This document shows positions 56,731 to 64,000 of a DNA stretch of 64,000 nt, piece after piece (positions within the stretch are counted from its first letter, which is position 1; every line of letters starts with the position of its first letter). The DNA lies in contig NZ_LVYV01000034.1 of NCBI RefSeq assembly GCF_001618955.1, forward strand, positions 1-64,000, given 5' to 3'. The notes under the pieces are model-generated. The model was not told the origin of the DNA. It did no database searches and was given only the letters and a program-made list of their open reading frames with translations. Origin of the DNA: Tardiphaga robiniae. Lineage in GTDB: Bacteria; Pseudomonadota; Alphaproteobacteria; Rhizobiales; Xanthobacteraceae. The position numbers and the translations under genes are program-made.

Positions 56731-57960
56731 ATGCCAGATACACTGATCAAGGTCGACCTCACGCAATCGGCTTACGACAACGACATGATTCACAACCGCT
56801 GGCATTCGGACATTCCCATGGTCGCATGGGTCAATCCCGGCGATGACTTCATCGTCGAGACCTATGACTGGACCGGCGGCTTCATCAAGAACAACGACAG
56901 CGCCGACGACGTGCGCGATATCGATCTGTCGATCGTACACTTCCTGTCCGGCCCGATCGGCGTCAAGGGTGCGGAGCCCGGCGATCTTCTGGTTGTCGAT
57001 CTGCTCGATGTCGGCCCGATGAAAGATTCGCTGTGGGGCTTCAACGGTTTCTTCTCCAAGCAGAACGGCGGCGGGTTCCTGACTGACCACTTCCCGGAAG
57101 CGCAGAAGTCGATCTGGGATTTCAAGGGCATGTACACCTCGTCGCGCCACATCCCGGGCGTGAATTTCGCCGGCCTGATCCATCCCGGCCTGATCGGCTG
57201 TCTGCCCGATCCGAAACTGCTCGCCACCTGGAACGAGCGCGAGACCGCGCTGATCGCCACCAATCCGACCCGCATTCCCGGCCTCGCCAATCCACCATTC
57301 GGCCCGACTGCCCATATGGGCCGGCTGAAGGGTGAGGCGAAGGAGAAGGCTGCGGCCGAAGGCGCGCGCACCGTGCCGCCGCGCGAACACGGCGGCAATT
57401 GCGACATCAAGGATCTGTCGCGTGGCTCCAAGGTCTATTTCCCGGTCTATGTGCCCGGCGGCGGTCTCTCGATGGGCGACCTGCACTTCTCGCAGGGCGA
57501 CGGCGAAATCACCTTCTGCGGCGCCATCGAAATGGCCGGCTGGCTGCACATCAAGGTCGATGTCATCAAGGACGGCGTGTCGAAATACGGCATCAAGAAC
57601 CCGGTGTTCAAGCCATCGCCGATGACGCCGAACTACAACGACTATCTGATCTTCGAAGGCATCTCTGTCGACGAGCAGGGCAAGCAGCATTATCTCGACG
57701 TGCACATCGCCTATCGTCAGGCCTGTCTGAATGCCATCGAATATCTGAAGAAGTTTGGCTATTCCGGTGCGCAGGCCTATTCGATTCTCGGCACGGCGCC
57801 GGTTCAGGGCCACATCTCCGGCGTTGTCGATGTACCCAACGCCTGCGCCACGCTGTGGTTGCCGACGCAGATCTTCGACTTCGATATCAATCCGTCATCG
57901 GCTGGGCCCGTCAAACACATCAAGGGCGACATCCAGATGCCGCTCTCGCCCGACAAGTAA
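56731..57960 (+). CDS. fmdA: Formamidase (FmdA/AmdA family, 409 aa)
   Basis: Hydrolyses formamide to formate and ammonia. Length and sequence match the FmdA family (about 407 residues in Methylophilus). Characteristic stretches are NRWHSDIPMVAWVNPGDDF, FLSGPIGVKGAEPGDLLVVD and REHGGNCDIKDLSRGSKVYF, plus SMGDLHFSQGDGEITFCGAI. It follows urtE by 48 bases with AAGGGGAG before the ATG, so the importer and enzyme work together: the importer likely carries formamide or urea, and this enzyme releases ammonia. A terminator follows. Confidence 0.95.
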   Translation: MPDTLIKVDLTQSAYDNDMIHNRWHSDIPMVAWVNPGDDFIVETYDWTGGFIKNNDSADDVRDIDLSIVHFLSGPIGVKGAEPGDLLVVDLLDVGPMKDSLWGFNGFFSKQNGGGFLTDHFPEAQKSIWDFKGMYTSSRHIPGVNFAGLIHPGLIGCLPDPKLLATWNERETALIATNPTRIPGLANPPFGPTAHMGRLKGEAKEKAAAEGARTVPPREHGGNCDIKDLSRGSKVYFPVYVPGGGLSMGDLHFSQGDGEITFCGAIEMAGWLHIKVDVIKDGVSKYGIKNPVFKPSPMTPNYNDYLIFEGISVDEQGKQHYLDVHIAYRQACLNAIEYLKKFGYSGAQAYSILGTAPVQGHISGVVDVPNACATLWLPTQIFDFDINPSSAGPVKHIKGDIQMPLSPDK

Positions 57961-57972
57961 TGCGGTCAACTC

Positions 57973-58011
57973 GGCTGCGGGGGTAAGTCACGGCCCCGCA
58001 GCCACCTTTTT
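57973..58011 (+). terminator. Rho-independent terminator after fmdA
   Basis: GGCTGCGGGG (57973-57982) pairs perfectly with CCCCGCAGCC (57994-58003), followed by TTTTT (58007-58011). It lies 12 bases after the fmdA stop and before fmdB, so fmdB is reached only by readthrough or from its own promoter. Confidence 0.82.
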
Positions 58012-58039
58012 CCTGATGTGCAGACGAGAGTGAAGCGCT

Positions 58040-58381
58040 ATGCCGGTCTATGAATATCTTTGCGACGATTGCGGCCCCTTCACCGACATGCGGCCGATGG
58101 CGGAATGCGATGACCCGCAGGACTGTCCGCATTGCGCGACGCAGGCGCCGCGCGTGATCCTGACTGCGCCCGCGTTCTTCTGCATGCCCTCCGACAAGCG
58201 CAAGGCCCACGCCACCAATGAACGCAGCCGCAATGCGCCGAAGACATCGGCGGAATACAAGGCGTCGCATGGGGCCGGTTGCGGCTGCTGTTCCGGCAAG
58301 AAGCCGTCGCGGCTGGTGAAGCAGACCCGCTCGGGCGCCAAGAGCTTCCCGACGGCGCGGCCGTGGATGATCAGCCACTGA
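58040..58381 (+). CDS. fmdB: FmdB-family zinc-ribbon protein (113 aa)
   Basis: Small putative regulatory protein with an N-terminal zinc ribbon: MPVYEYLCDDCG and DCPHCA supply the two CxxC pairs. The rest is basic and probably disordered, with a Cys-rich GCGCCSG stretch. FmdB was first described as a positive regulator of formamidase genes in Methylophilus, and its position after fmdA fits. The intergenic terminator suggests it is expressed at a lower level than the enzyme. Confidence 0.9.
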   Translation: MPVYEYLCDDCGPFTDMRPMAECDDPQDCPHCATQAPRVILTAPAFFCMPSDKRKAHATNERSRNAPKTSAEYKASHGAGCGCCSGKKPSRLVKQTRSGAKSFPTARPWMISH

Positions 58382-58448
58382 CTCCTCTGAACTGATGCGC
58401 TAAAGTCCACTCCCGTGCGCAGGTTCCACGGGGAGGCGGAGGCGCACC

Positions 58449-59288
58449 ATGCGACACAATCCATTCGGCCACACCACGCGCGACGTGTCGGTAATCGGGC
58501 AGGGCACCTGGTATATCGACCACAGTGACCGCGCTGCGGCGGTCAGGGCGCTGCAGGCCGGCCTCGATGCCGGCATGAGCCATATCGACACGGCCGAAAT
58601 GTATGGTGACGCCGAGCTCGTGATTGCAGAGGCCATCGCCGGCCGTCGCGACGAGGTGTTCCTGGTCTCCAAGGTGCTGCCGAGCAACGCGTCGCGAAAG
58701 GGCACCATTGCCGCCTGCGAGCGCTCACTGAAGCGACTGGGTACCGACCGGCTCGATTGCTACCTGCTGCACTGGCGCGGCCAGGTGCCGCTTGCCGAGA
58801 CCGTCGCTGCCTTCGGAGAGTTGAAGGCCGCCGGCAAGATTGCCTCCTGGGGTGTCAGCAATTTCGATGTCGACGATCTCAACGAACTGTCGAAACTCGC
58901 AGGCAAGGGCGCCATCGCCTGCAATCAGGTGCTCTATCATTTGCAGGAGCGCGCCATCGAACACCGCGTGATCCCGTGGTGCGAGAGCCATGGCGTCGCC
59001 GTCGTGGCCTATTCGCCGTTCGGTCATAATGATTTCCCGTCGACGCGCTCGCCGGGCGGCAAAATCCTGCAGCAGATCGCCGATACCCATCAGGCCACGC
59101 CGCGGCAAGTGGCGCTGGCTTTCCTGATCCGCCAGCCACCGGTCTTCGCAATTCCGAAGGCGTCTTCGGCTGCCCATGCCGCTGACAACGCGGCGGCGAG
59201 CGCATTGACGCTCAGCGCGGCCGAACTGGCTGATATTGGAAAGGCATTCCCGCTCGGCCGGGAGCCTTCCAGTCTACCGATGCTGTAG
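58449..59288 (+). CDS. Aldo/keto reductase (279 aa)
   Basis: NADPH-dependent aldo/keto reductase with the expected tetrad: D and Y in HIDTAEMYGD, K in VFLVSKVLP and H in CYLLHWRG. The NADPH-binding end is AIPKASSAAHAADN. GGGGAGGCGG precedes the ATG. No operon partner is apparent, and a short terminator follows at 59339. The substrate is unknown. Confidence 0.92.
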   Translation: MRHNPFGHTTRDVSVIGQGTWYIDHSDRAAAVRALQAGLDAGMSHIDTAEMYGDAELVIAEAIAGRRDEVFLVSKVLPSNASRKGTIAACERSLKRLGTDRLDCYLLHWRGQVPLAETVAAFGELKAAGKIASWGVSNFDVDDLNELSKLAGKGAIACNQVLYHLQERAIEHRVIPWCESHGVAVVAYSPFGHNDFPSTRSPGGKILQQIADTHQATPRQVALAFLIRQPPVFAIPKASSAAHAADNAAASALTLSAAELADIGKAFPLGREPSSLPML

Positions 59289-59338
59289 GGTATGCGGTAA
59301 AATCGATGCTGCGCTGCACGCTGGCCGGCTGATGTGTC

Positions 59339-59357
59339 AGCCTGCATAGGCTTTTTT
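59339..59357 (+). terminator. Rho-independent terminator after the aldo/keto reductase gene
   Basis: AGCCT-GCAT-AGGCT followed by TTTTT. The stem is only five pairs but has a four-base loop and a good U-tract, 50 bases after the stop codon. Confidence 0.6.
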
Positions 59358-59477
59358 GCCTGCCTGCATATCCGTGTCCTGATATCGGCAGTTGTCCCGG
59401 CCTCGTGATCGTCGTTTTGTGAGCTTTATTCGATTCGGCTCGCATGCACCGACGAGCCCGCATATTGGTCCCCGCTC

Positions 59478-60431
59478 GTGACAAGCCATGTTCCGCCGCC
59501 GAAGACTGCTGCCCGTGTATCGGCTCATCGCCATACCGACCGGCCGCTGCACGGCATTCTGATGATCATTTGCTCGACGGCATTTCTGGCCTCGTCGGAT
59601 GCGATGGCGAAATATCTGTCGCGCACGGGTATGCCATCGGTGGAGATCGCCTGGATCCGGTTTCTGGTGTTCGTCCTGATCCTGCTGCCGATTGTGCTGG
59701 CGCCAGCCTCGGGCAATCCGATGCGCTCGACGCGGCCGCTGCTGCAGGTATTTCGCGGGCTGGGCCTGTTATGTTCGTCGATCTTCTTCATCATGGCGCT
59801 CGGTTATCTGCCGATCGCGGAGGCGACGGCAACCGGCTTCATCTCGCCGCTGTTCGTCACCGGACTTTCAGTTTTGTTCCTCGGTGAGAAAGTCGGTTTA
59901 CGCCGCTGGACCGCGACCATTGCCGGGCTTCTCGGCGTATTGATTATCGTGCGGCCGGGCACCGCGGCGTTTCAGCCCGGCACAATCTTTCCGATCATTT
60001 CGGCGCTGGGCTGGGCGACCGCGCTGGTGCTGACGCGCAAAATCAGTGGTGCAGATCGCGCCATCACCACGATGGCGTTCTCGGCGATCACCGGCTTTCT
60101 CGTGCTCAGTGTCATCGTGCCGTTCTACTGGATCGTGCCGAGCTGGACGCAGATCGCGCTCGGCGTTGGTATTGGCGTCGCCGCTACTGTCGGCCACTGG
60201 ATTGTCGTATTGGCCTTCCGCTATGCGGATGCGTCGGTACTGGCGCCGTTCTCTTATGTGCAGCTGGTGTGGGTGACGCTGATCGGCTTCTTCGTGTTCG
60301 GCGAAGTGCCCGATGCGGTGACCTTTGCAGGTGCTGCGGTCATCATCGCCAGCGGTGTCTACACCGCACATCGCGAACGCGTGCGCCGCGCGCAGGTCAC
60401 CGTACCGGCGGAACCTTATCCGAGCGCCTAA
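59478..60431 (+). CDS. DMT-superfamily (EamA) transporter (317 aa)
   Basis: Inner-membrane exporter-type protein with ten hydrophobic segments arranged as two EamA repeats. The first begins ILMIICSTAFLASSDAMAKY, and the second contains ISALGWATALVLTRKISGAD, then ADASVLAPFSYVQLVWVTLI, a typical DMT signature. The start is a GTG at 59478 without an obvious ribosome-binding site; an internal ATG at 59561 (MIICSTAF) would lose only the tail. Substrate unknown. Confidence 0.88.
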   Translation: MTSHVPPPKTAARVSAHRHTDRPLHGILMIICSTAFLASSDAMAKYLSRTGMPSVEIAWIRFLVFVLILLPIVLAPASGNPMRSTRPLLQVFRGLGLLCSSIFFIMALGYLPIAEATATGFISPLFVTGLSVLFLGEKVGLRRWTATIAGLLGVLIIVRPGTAAFQPGTIFPIISALGWATALVLTRKISGADRAITTMAFSAITGFLVLSVIVPFYWIVPSWTQIALGVGIGVAATVGHWIVVLAFRYADASVLAPFSYVQLVWVTLIGFFVFGEVPDAVTFAGAAVIIASGVYTAHRERVRRAQVTVPAEPYPSA

Positions 60432-60679
60432 TGATGAGCTGTTGATCGAAACGGGTCGTCCCCACCGCTCGATTTTCCCTGAGCCATGGCGCTTGCGGTA
60501 GGTGCATCCGAATGTGTTGCACATCTTTCCGCAAACATGGACGATGATACCCGGCATATTTCCGGCTTTATCGCGGCTTAATAATAACAGCTCTTCCGTG
60601 CAATTTTTCCGTGAGTTTTAAACATTCCGAACGTTGCACGCGCTATGCTTTCGATATCTCGTCATATGTTGGTATCCTT

Positions 60680-63097
60680 ATGCTACGAGTCTGGAATTGC
60701 ATCGAGTTGCAGCATGACTGGCGGCAGATCCTGCTGGCGGCAGCGGTGTGTTTTCTCACCAGTCTTGCTGCCGTCAATCTGTTCACGCGTGCGCGCACCG
60801 CATTGCCCGATACGCGCCTTGCGTGGTTGATTACCGCAGGCGCGGTCACCGGCTTCGGCACATGGGCGACGCATTTCATCGCGATGCTCGCATACACGCC
60901 TGGTTTCGAACTCCACTACGATCTCATCATCACCGCCTGTTCGCTCGTCGCCTCTGCAGTGATGACCACGGCCGGCTTCGCCATCGCGCTGTTCAATCGA
61001 ACCAAACGGAACGCGCTGGCCGGCGGCGCGGTGATCGGCCTCGGCATCGCCTGCATGCACTACATGGGCATGGCGTCGCTGCGCATCCCCGCCATCATCC
61101 AGTGGATGCCGGACCTCGTCACGGCGTCGGTTGTCGGCGGCATGTTGATTGCCGCCCTGGCGATCCTCGTCGCCCAGACAGCCGACCGGCCCGGCAAGCT
61201 GCTCGTTGCCGCACTGCTTCTGACGCTCGCGATCTGCGTACATCACTTCGTTGCCATGGGCGCGATCGATCTGACCTACAATGCCGCAGCAGCTGAGAAC
61301 CAAAGTCTGCTGTCGCCGATCGAACTGTCGCTGGCCATTGCGGCCTTCACCGCCGCCGTGGTGATCGCGGGCCTCGTCGTTGCCGTAACAGATCAGCGCA
61401 CCCGCCGCAGCATGAGCAAGCGCAATCTGCAGCTCGATGCGGCGCTCAACAATATGGAGCAGGGCCTATGCATGTATAGCGCCGATGGCCTGCTCGAACT
61501 GTGGAACGAAAGCTACATGCGCATGTACAATATCGCGCCGGCGAACATGCTCGCCGGCGCGACCGAGGATCAGATGCTGGCGATGCGCGCGGCAGCTGGC
61601 ACGCTGTTCGTCGATATGGATAGTTATGAGATGAAGATGCGGACGGCGCTCGCGGATCGCGTGCCGAGTAGCCAGACCGCCGAGCTGCCGGATGGACGCG
61701 CCATCAATGTGCGCTACCGGCCGATGAAGAATGGCGGCTGGGTCGCGACCCACGCCGACATCACCGACCGCAAACTCAGCGAAGCGCGGATCGTGCACCT
61801 CGCGCGGCACGATCCGATCACCGATCTGCCCAATCGTGTTGCCTTCAACGAACATCTGGCCCGCGTCTTCAACGAGGCCTCGGCGGGACACGGCTCGTTT
61901 GCGATCGCGCGGATCGATATCGACCGCTTCAGAGAGACAAATGATGTATACGGCCAGGCCACCGGAGACGCCGTACTGGCCGAGCTGGCGAAGCGGCTGG
62001 CGCAAGCCTGCAACGGTGCATTTCTGGCACGGCCGAGTGGCGATATCTTCTCGATCGTGTCTCATCTCGGCGCGGAGCCGCAAACAGCGGAAGATCTCTG
62101 TGCGCGGTTGTCGGGCATTCTCGATAATACGTTTCAGATCGACGGCCAGCACGTCAATGTTCGCTGTAGTATCGGCATCTCGGTCTATCCGCAGGACGGC
62201 CGGGATATCGAAGCTCTCATTGCGCATGCGGATCTGGCGCTCGATCGCGCCAAGGCCGAGGAACGCGGCACCATCCGCTTCTTCGAGGCTGCGATGGATC
62301 AGCACATCCGCGAGAAACGACTGCTGCAACGTGATCTCGTGGTGGCGGTCGAGAACAAGCAATTCCAACTCTATTTTCAGCCGCAGGCGACCACCGAGGG
62401 CGCTGTCGTCGCCTTCGAGGTTCTGCTGCGCTGGCAGCATCCCGAGCGCGGCATCATCTCGCCGACGGTGTTCATTCCGCTGGCGGAGGAGAGCGGTCTG
62501 ATAGGCGCCATCGACGAGTGGGTGGTGCGTGAGGCCTGTCGCGAGGCGGCGACCTGGGTCAATCCGCTGTCGATCGCCATCAACCTGTCGCCGGTCAACT
62601 TTCAGCGCGGCGATGTACCCGGGATGCTCGCCGCCGTTCTGGCGGAAACCGGTCTCTGCCCAAAGCGTGTCGAGATCGAGATCACCGAAGGCGTGCTGAT
62701 TGACGATTTTGCTGGTGCCATCGCGATCCTGCACGCCGTCAAGGAACTGGGCGTTCGCGTCGCCATGGATGATTTCGGCACGGGCTATTCGAGCCTGAGC
62801 TATCTGCAGGCCTTCCCCTTCGACAAGATCAAGATCGACCAGACCTTCGTGGCCAAGCTTGAGGACAATCCGCAGTCCGCGGCTATTGTTCACGCCATCA
62901 TCGGGCTCGGCCGCTCGTTGAAGCTTCCGGTGATCGCCGAGGGCGTCGAGACCGTCGCCCAACTGTCGTTTCTTGCGGCCGAGGGCTGTGCGGAGATCCA
63001 GGGTTTCCTGATCGGCCGCCCGCAGCCGATTGCCCATTACCAGAGTGTCGTCAGCACCCTGGATGGTACCGCCGCCGCGGCGAAGCTGGCCAGCTAG
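60680..63097 (+). CDS. MHYT-GGDEF-EAL cyclic-di-GMP signalling protein (805 aa)
   Basis: Membrane sensor with an MHYT domain (residues about 1-245): seven hydrophobic segments and the three repeats THFIAMLAY, MHYMGMAS and HHFVAMGAI. These are proposed to bind copper or a gas. A PAS-like region, a GGDEF domain and an EAL domain follow. The GGDEF motif is degenerate (PSGDIF), so cyclase activity is doubtful. The EAL motif reads FEVLLRW, and downstream residues (ITEGVLIDD, DDFGTGYSSLSYL) are intact, so phosphodiesterase activity is likely. Start at 60680 (MLRVWNC) preferred; the GTG at 60611 would add 23 residues. Confidence 0.88.
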   Translation: MLRVWNCIELQHDWRQILLAAAVCFLTSLAAVNLFTRARTALPDTRLAWLITAGAVTGFGTWATHFIAMLAYTPGFELHYDLIITACSLVASAVMTTAGFAIALFNRTKRNALAGGAVIGLGIACMHYMGMASLRIPAIIQWMPDLVTASVVGGMLIAALAILVAQTADRPGKLLVAALLLTLAICVHHFVAMGAIDLTYNAAAAENQSLLSPIELSLAIAAFTAAVVIAGLVVAVTDQRTRRSMSKRNLQLDAALNNMEQGLCMYSADGLLELWNESYMRMYNIAPANMLAGATEDQMLAMRAAAGTLFVDMDSYEMKMRTALADRVPSSQTAELPDGRAINVRYRPMKNGGWVATHADITDRKLSEARIVHLARHDPITDLPNRVAFNEHLARVFNEASAGHGSFAIARIDIDRFRETNDVYGQATGDAVLAELAKRLAQACNGAFLARPSGDIFSIVSHLGAEPQTAEDLCARLSGILDNTFQIDGQHVNVRCSIGISVYPQDGRDIEALIAHADLALDRAKAEERGTIRFFEAAMDQHIREKRLLQRDLVVAVENKQFQLYFQPQATTEGAVVAFEVLLRWQHPERGIISPTVFIPLAEESGLIGAIDEWVVREACREAATWVNPLSIAINLSPVNFQRGDVPGMLAAVLAETGLCPKRVEIEITEGVLIDDFAGAIAILHAVKELGVRVAMDDFGTGYSSLSYLQAFPFDKIKIDQTFVAKLEDNPQSAAIVHAIIGLGRSLKLPVIAEGVETVAQLSFLAAEGCAEIQGFLIGRPQPIAHYQSVVSTLDGTAAAAKLAS

Positions 63098-63107
63098 CTC
63101 TGGGCCC

Positions 63108-63569
63108 TCACACCGGCAGCGCAATCGAATACTTCACCTGGCTGAGCGCGAAGCTCGACTCGATCGAGGCGATGCCGTCGAGCCGGGTCAGCTTGTTCTT
63201 CAGGAATGCCTCATAGGATGACAGATCCGCTGCGACGACGCGCAGGAGATAGTCGCGATTGCCGGTCATCAGGTAGCATTCCAGCACTTCCTCCCATTTC
63301 GAGATCGCCTTGGCGAAGCGGTTGAGGTCTTCCTCCTTCTGCCTGACAAGCTTGATGGAAATGAAGACGCTGACTGGCAGCCCGATCGATTTCTGATCGA
63401 CCAGGGCCATGTAGCGGGTGATGACGCCGCGCTCTTCCAGCAGTTTCACCCTGCGATGGCACGGCGAGATCGATAGCCCGACCCTCTCGGCGAGCTCCTG
63501 CATGGTGATGCGGCTGTCAATCTGCAGTGCGGCGAGAATCTTGCGGTCGATTGCGTCGAGGGCTGACAT
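63108..63569 (-). CDS. Lrp/AsnC-family transcriptional regulator (153 aa)
   Basis: N-terminal HTH (ALDAIDRKILAALQIDSRIT, GLSISPCHRRVKLLEERGVI) followed by a RAM/AsnC ligand domain (GLPVSVFISIKLVRQKEED, CYLMTGNRDYLLRVVAADLS). It is convergent with the MHYT protein (10-base gap) and divergent from the transketolase-like gene. The 152-base gap between them is AT-rich and is the likely place for autoregulation and control of that gene. Confidence 0.93.
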   Translation of the reverse strand: MSALDAIDRKILAALQIDSRITMQELAERVGLSISPCHRRVKLLEERGVITRYMALVDQKSIGLPVSVFISIKLVRQKEEDLNRFAKAISKWEEVLECYLMTGNRDYLLRVVAADLSSYEAFLKNKLTRLDGIASIESSFALSQVKYSIALPV

Positions 63570-63721
63570 TGGGAAAATTCCATGAAATCTGAAGCAGAAC
63601 CATTCATTTATCCCAATATGGCCCTGGTTGTCGCGATGAATTGAGAAAATCCCTTTGGGGCGCCTGCTAGAATGGCGACCTCATCACGAACCAGCACAGC
63701 TGGCCGACGCGGGAGCCCACC

Positions 63722-64000
63722 ATGCCGATCGATCATCATCGTTTGCAGACCCTGACCGCATTGGCGCGCAAGGTGCTCTGGCTCTCGTCATGGACCATCC
63801 ACAACGCCAATCACATCCGCCCCAATACCGACGGCCTCAAGGTCGGCGGCCATCAGGCCTCGTCGGCGTCGCTGGCGACGATCATGTCGGCGCTGTATTT
63901 CGCCGTGCTGAAGCCGGAAGACCGCATCGCGGTGAAGCCGCATGCGAGTCCGGTGTTCCACGCCATCCAGTATCTGTTCGGCAACCAGACGCGCGAGAAG
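63722..64000 (+). CDS. Transketolase-like protein, N-terminal part (runs off the window)
   Basis: Ninety-three codons open to the right edge with no stop. The sequence LARKVLWLSSWTIHNANHIR, then GGHQASSASLATIMSALYFA and PHASPVFHAIQYLFGN is typical of the thiamine-diphosphate-binding N-terminus of transketolase-like enzymes (the GGHxxS and KPHASPxxHA motifs). Homologues with a divergent Lrp/AsnC gene are common in Rhizobiales, from memory. Complete proteins of this type are 700-800 residues. Confidence 0.8.
   Translation, partial: MPIDHHRLQTLTALARKVLWLSSWTIHNANHIRPNTDGLKVGGHQASSASLATIMSALYFAVLKPEDRIAVKPHASPVFHAIQYLFGNQTREK

Overview
The window comes from a GC-rich alphaproteobacterium, most likely of the Bradyrhizobium/Rhodopseudomonas group (Bradyrhizobiaceae/Nitrobacteraceae). 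The evidence is the gene content (urate/xanthine cluster, nas genes with a single-domain globin, urt-formamidase cluster), the codon bias, and the intergenic palindromes beginning GTCATTCCGGGGCG or CCTCTCCCCGC, which I recognise from this group. I see no rRNA, tRNA, CRISPR array, phage or insertion sequence.

Region 1 (0.5-24.7 kb) is a purine and ureide catabolic district. It holds a DUF3830 protein, allantoinase PuuE, a fused UraD-UraH, a ModA-like binding protein, an NCS2 urate/xanthine permease, factor-independent uricase, a xanthine dehydrogenase of E. coli XdhD type (2Fe-2S and Mo parts fused, FAD subunit separate), an 8-oxoguanine-deaminase-like amidohydrolase, a BMP-type ABC importer, an outer-membrane barrel, a CMP/dCMP-fold purine deaminase and an allantoate amidohydrolase. 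Together they could import purines, oxidise them to urate and carry urate through 5-hydroxyisourate and OHCU to allantoin, allantoate and ammonia. A DHDPS-like aldolase, an orphan CoxL-like Mo hydroxylase and a zinc alcohol dehydrogenase follow. Four sigma-54-type -24/-12 elements flank the permease/uricase and xanthine dehydrogenase/deaminase divergent pairs, which suggests nitrogen control.

Region 2 (24.7-30.1 kb) carries dctA, with an excellent sigma-54 promoter, a small XRE regulator, an AT-richer gap with no convincing gene, a class-C beta-lactamase-like hydrolase, an intradiol dioxygenase and an unknown protein.

Region 3 (30.3-38.5 kb) is a nitrate assimilation operon: nrtABC, two tandem single-domain globins, a NADH-dependent flavoprotein and a Mo nitrate reductase with a C-terminal 2Fe-2S domain. 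It resembles the Bradyrhizobium bjgb-flp-nasC module, but with an ABC importer and a duplicated globin.

Region 4 (38.5-47.1 kb) has a CUT1-type sugar ABC importer without its ATPase, a higBA toxin-antitoxin locus whose toxin is broken by an internal deletion and frameshift, and an IclR-SDR-flavoprotein-binding-protein catabolic cluster of unknown substrate.

Region 5 (47.2-58.4 kb) is the most unusual part. A LuxR-type response regulator and an 1124-residue hybrid histidine kinase, whose sensor half is an NCS1-transporter-like membrane domain followed by a Cys-rich module, lie divergent to urtABCDE-fmdA-fmdB (urea/short-amide importer plus formamidase). A large perfect-armed dyad sits in the shared intergenic region.

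Region 6 (58.4-64 kb) contains an aldo/keto reductase, a DMT permease, an MHYT-GGDEF-EAL protein with a degenerate GGDEF motif, an Lrp/AsnC regulator, and the start of a transketolase-like gene that runs off the right edge.
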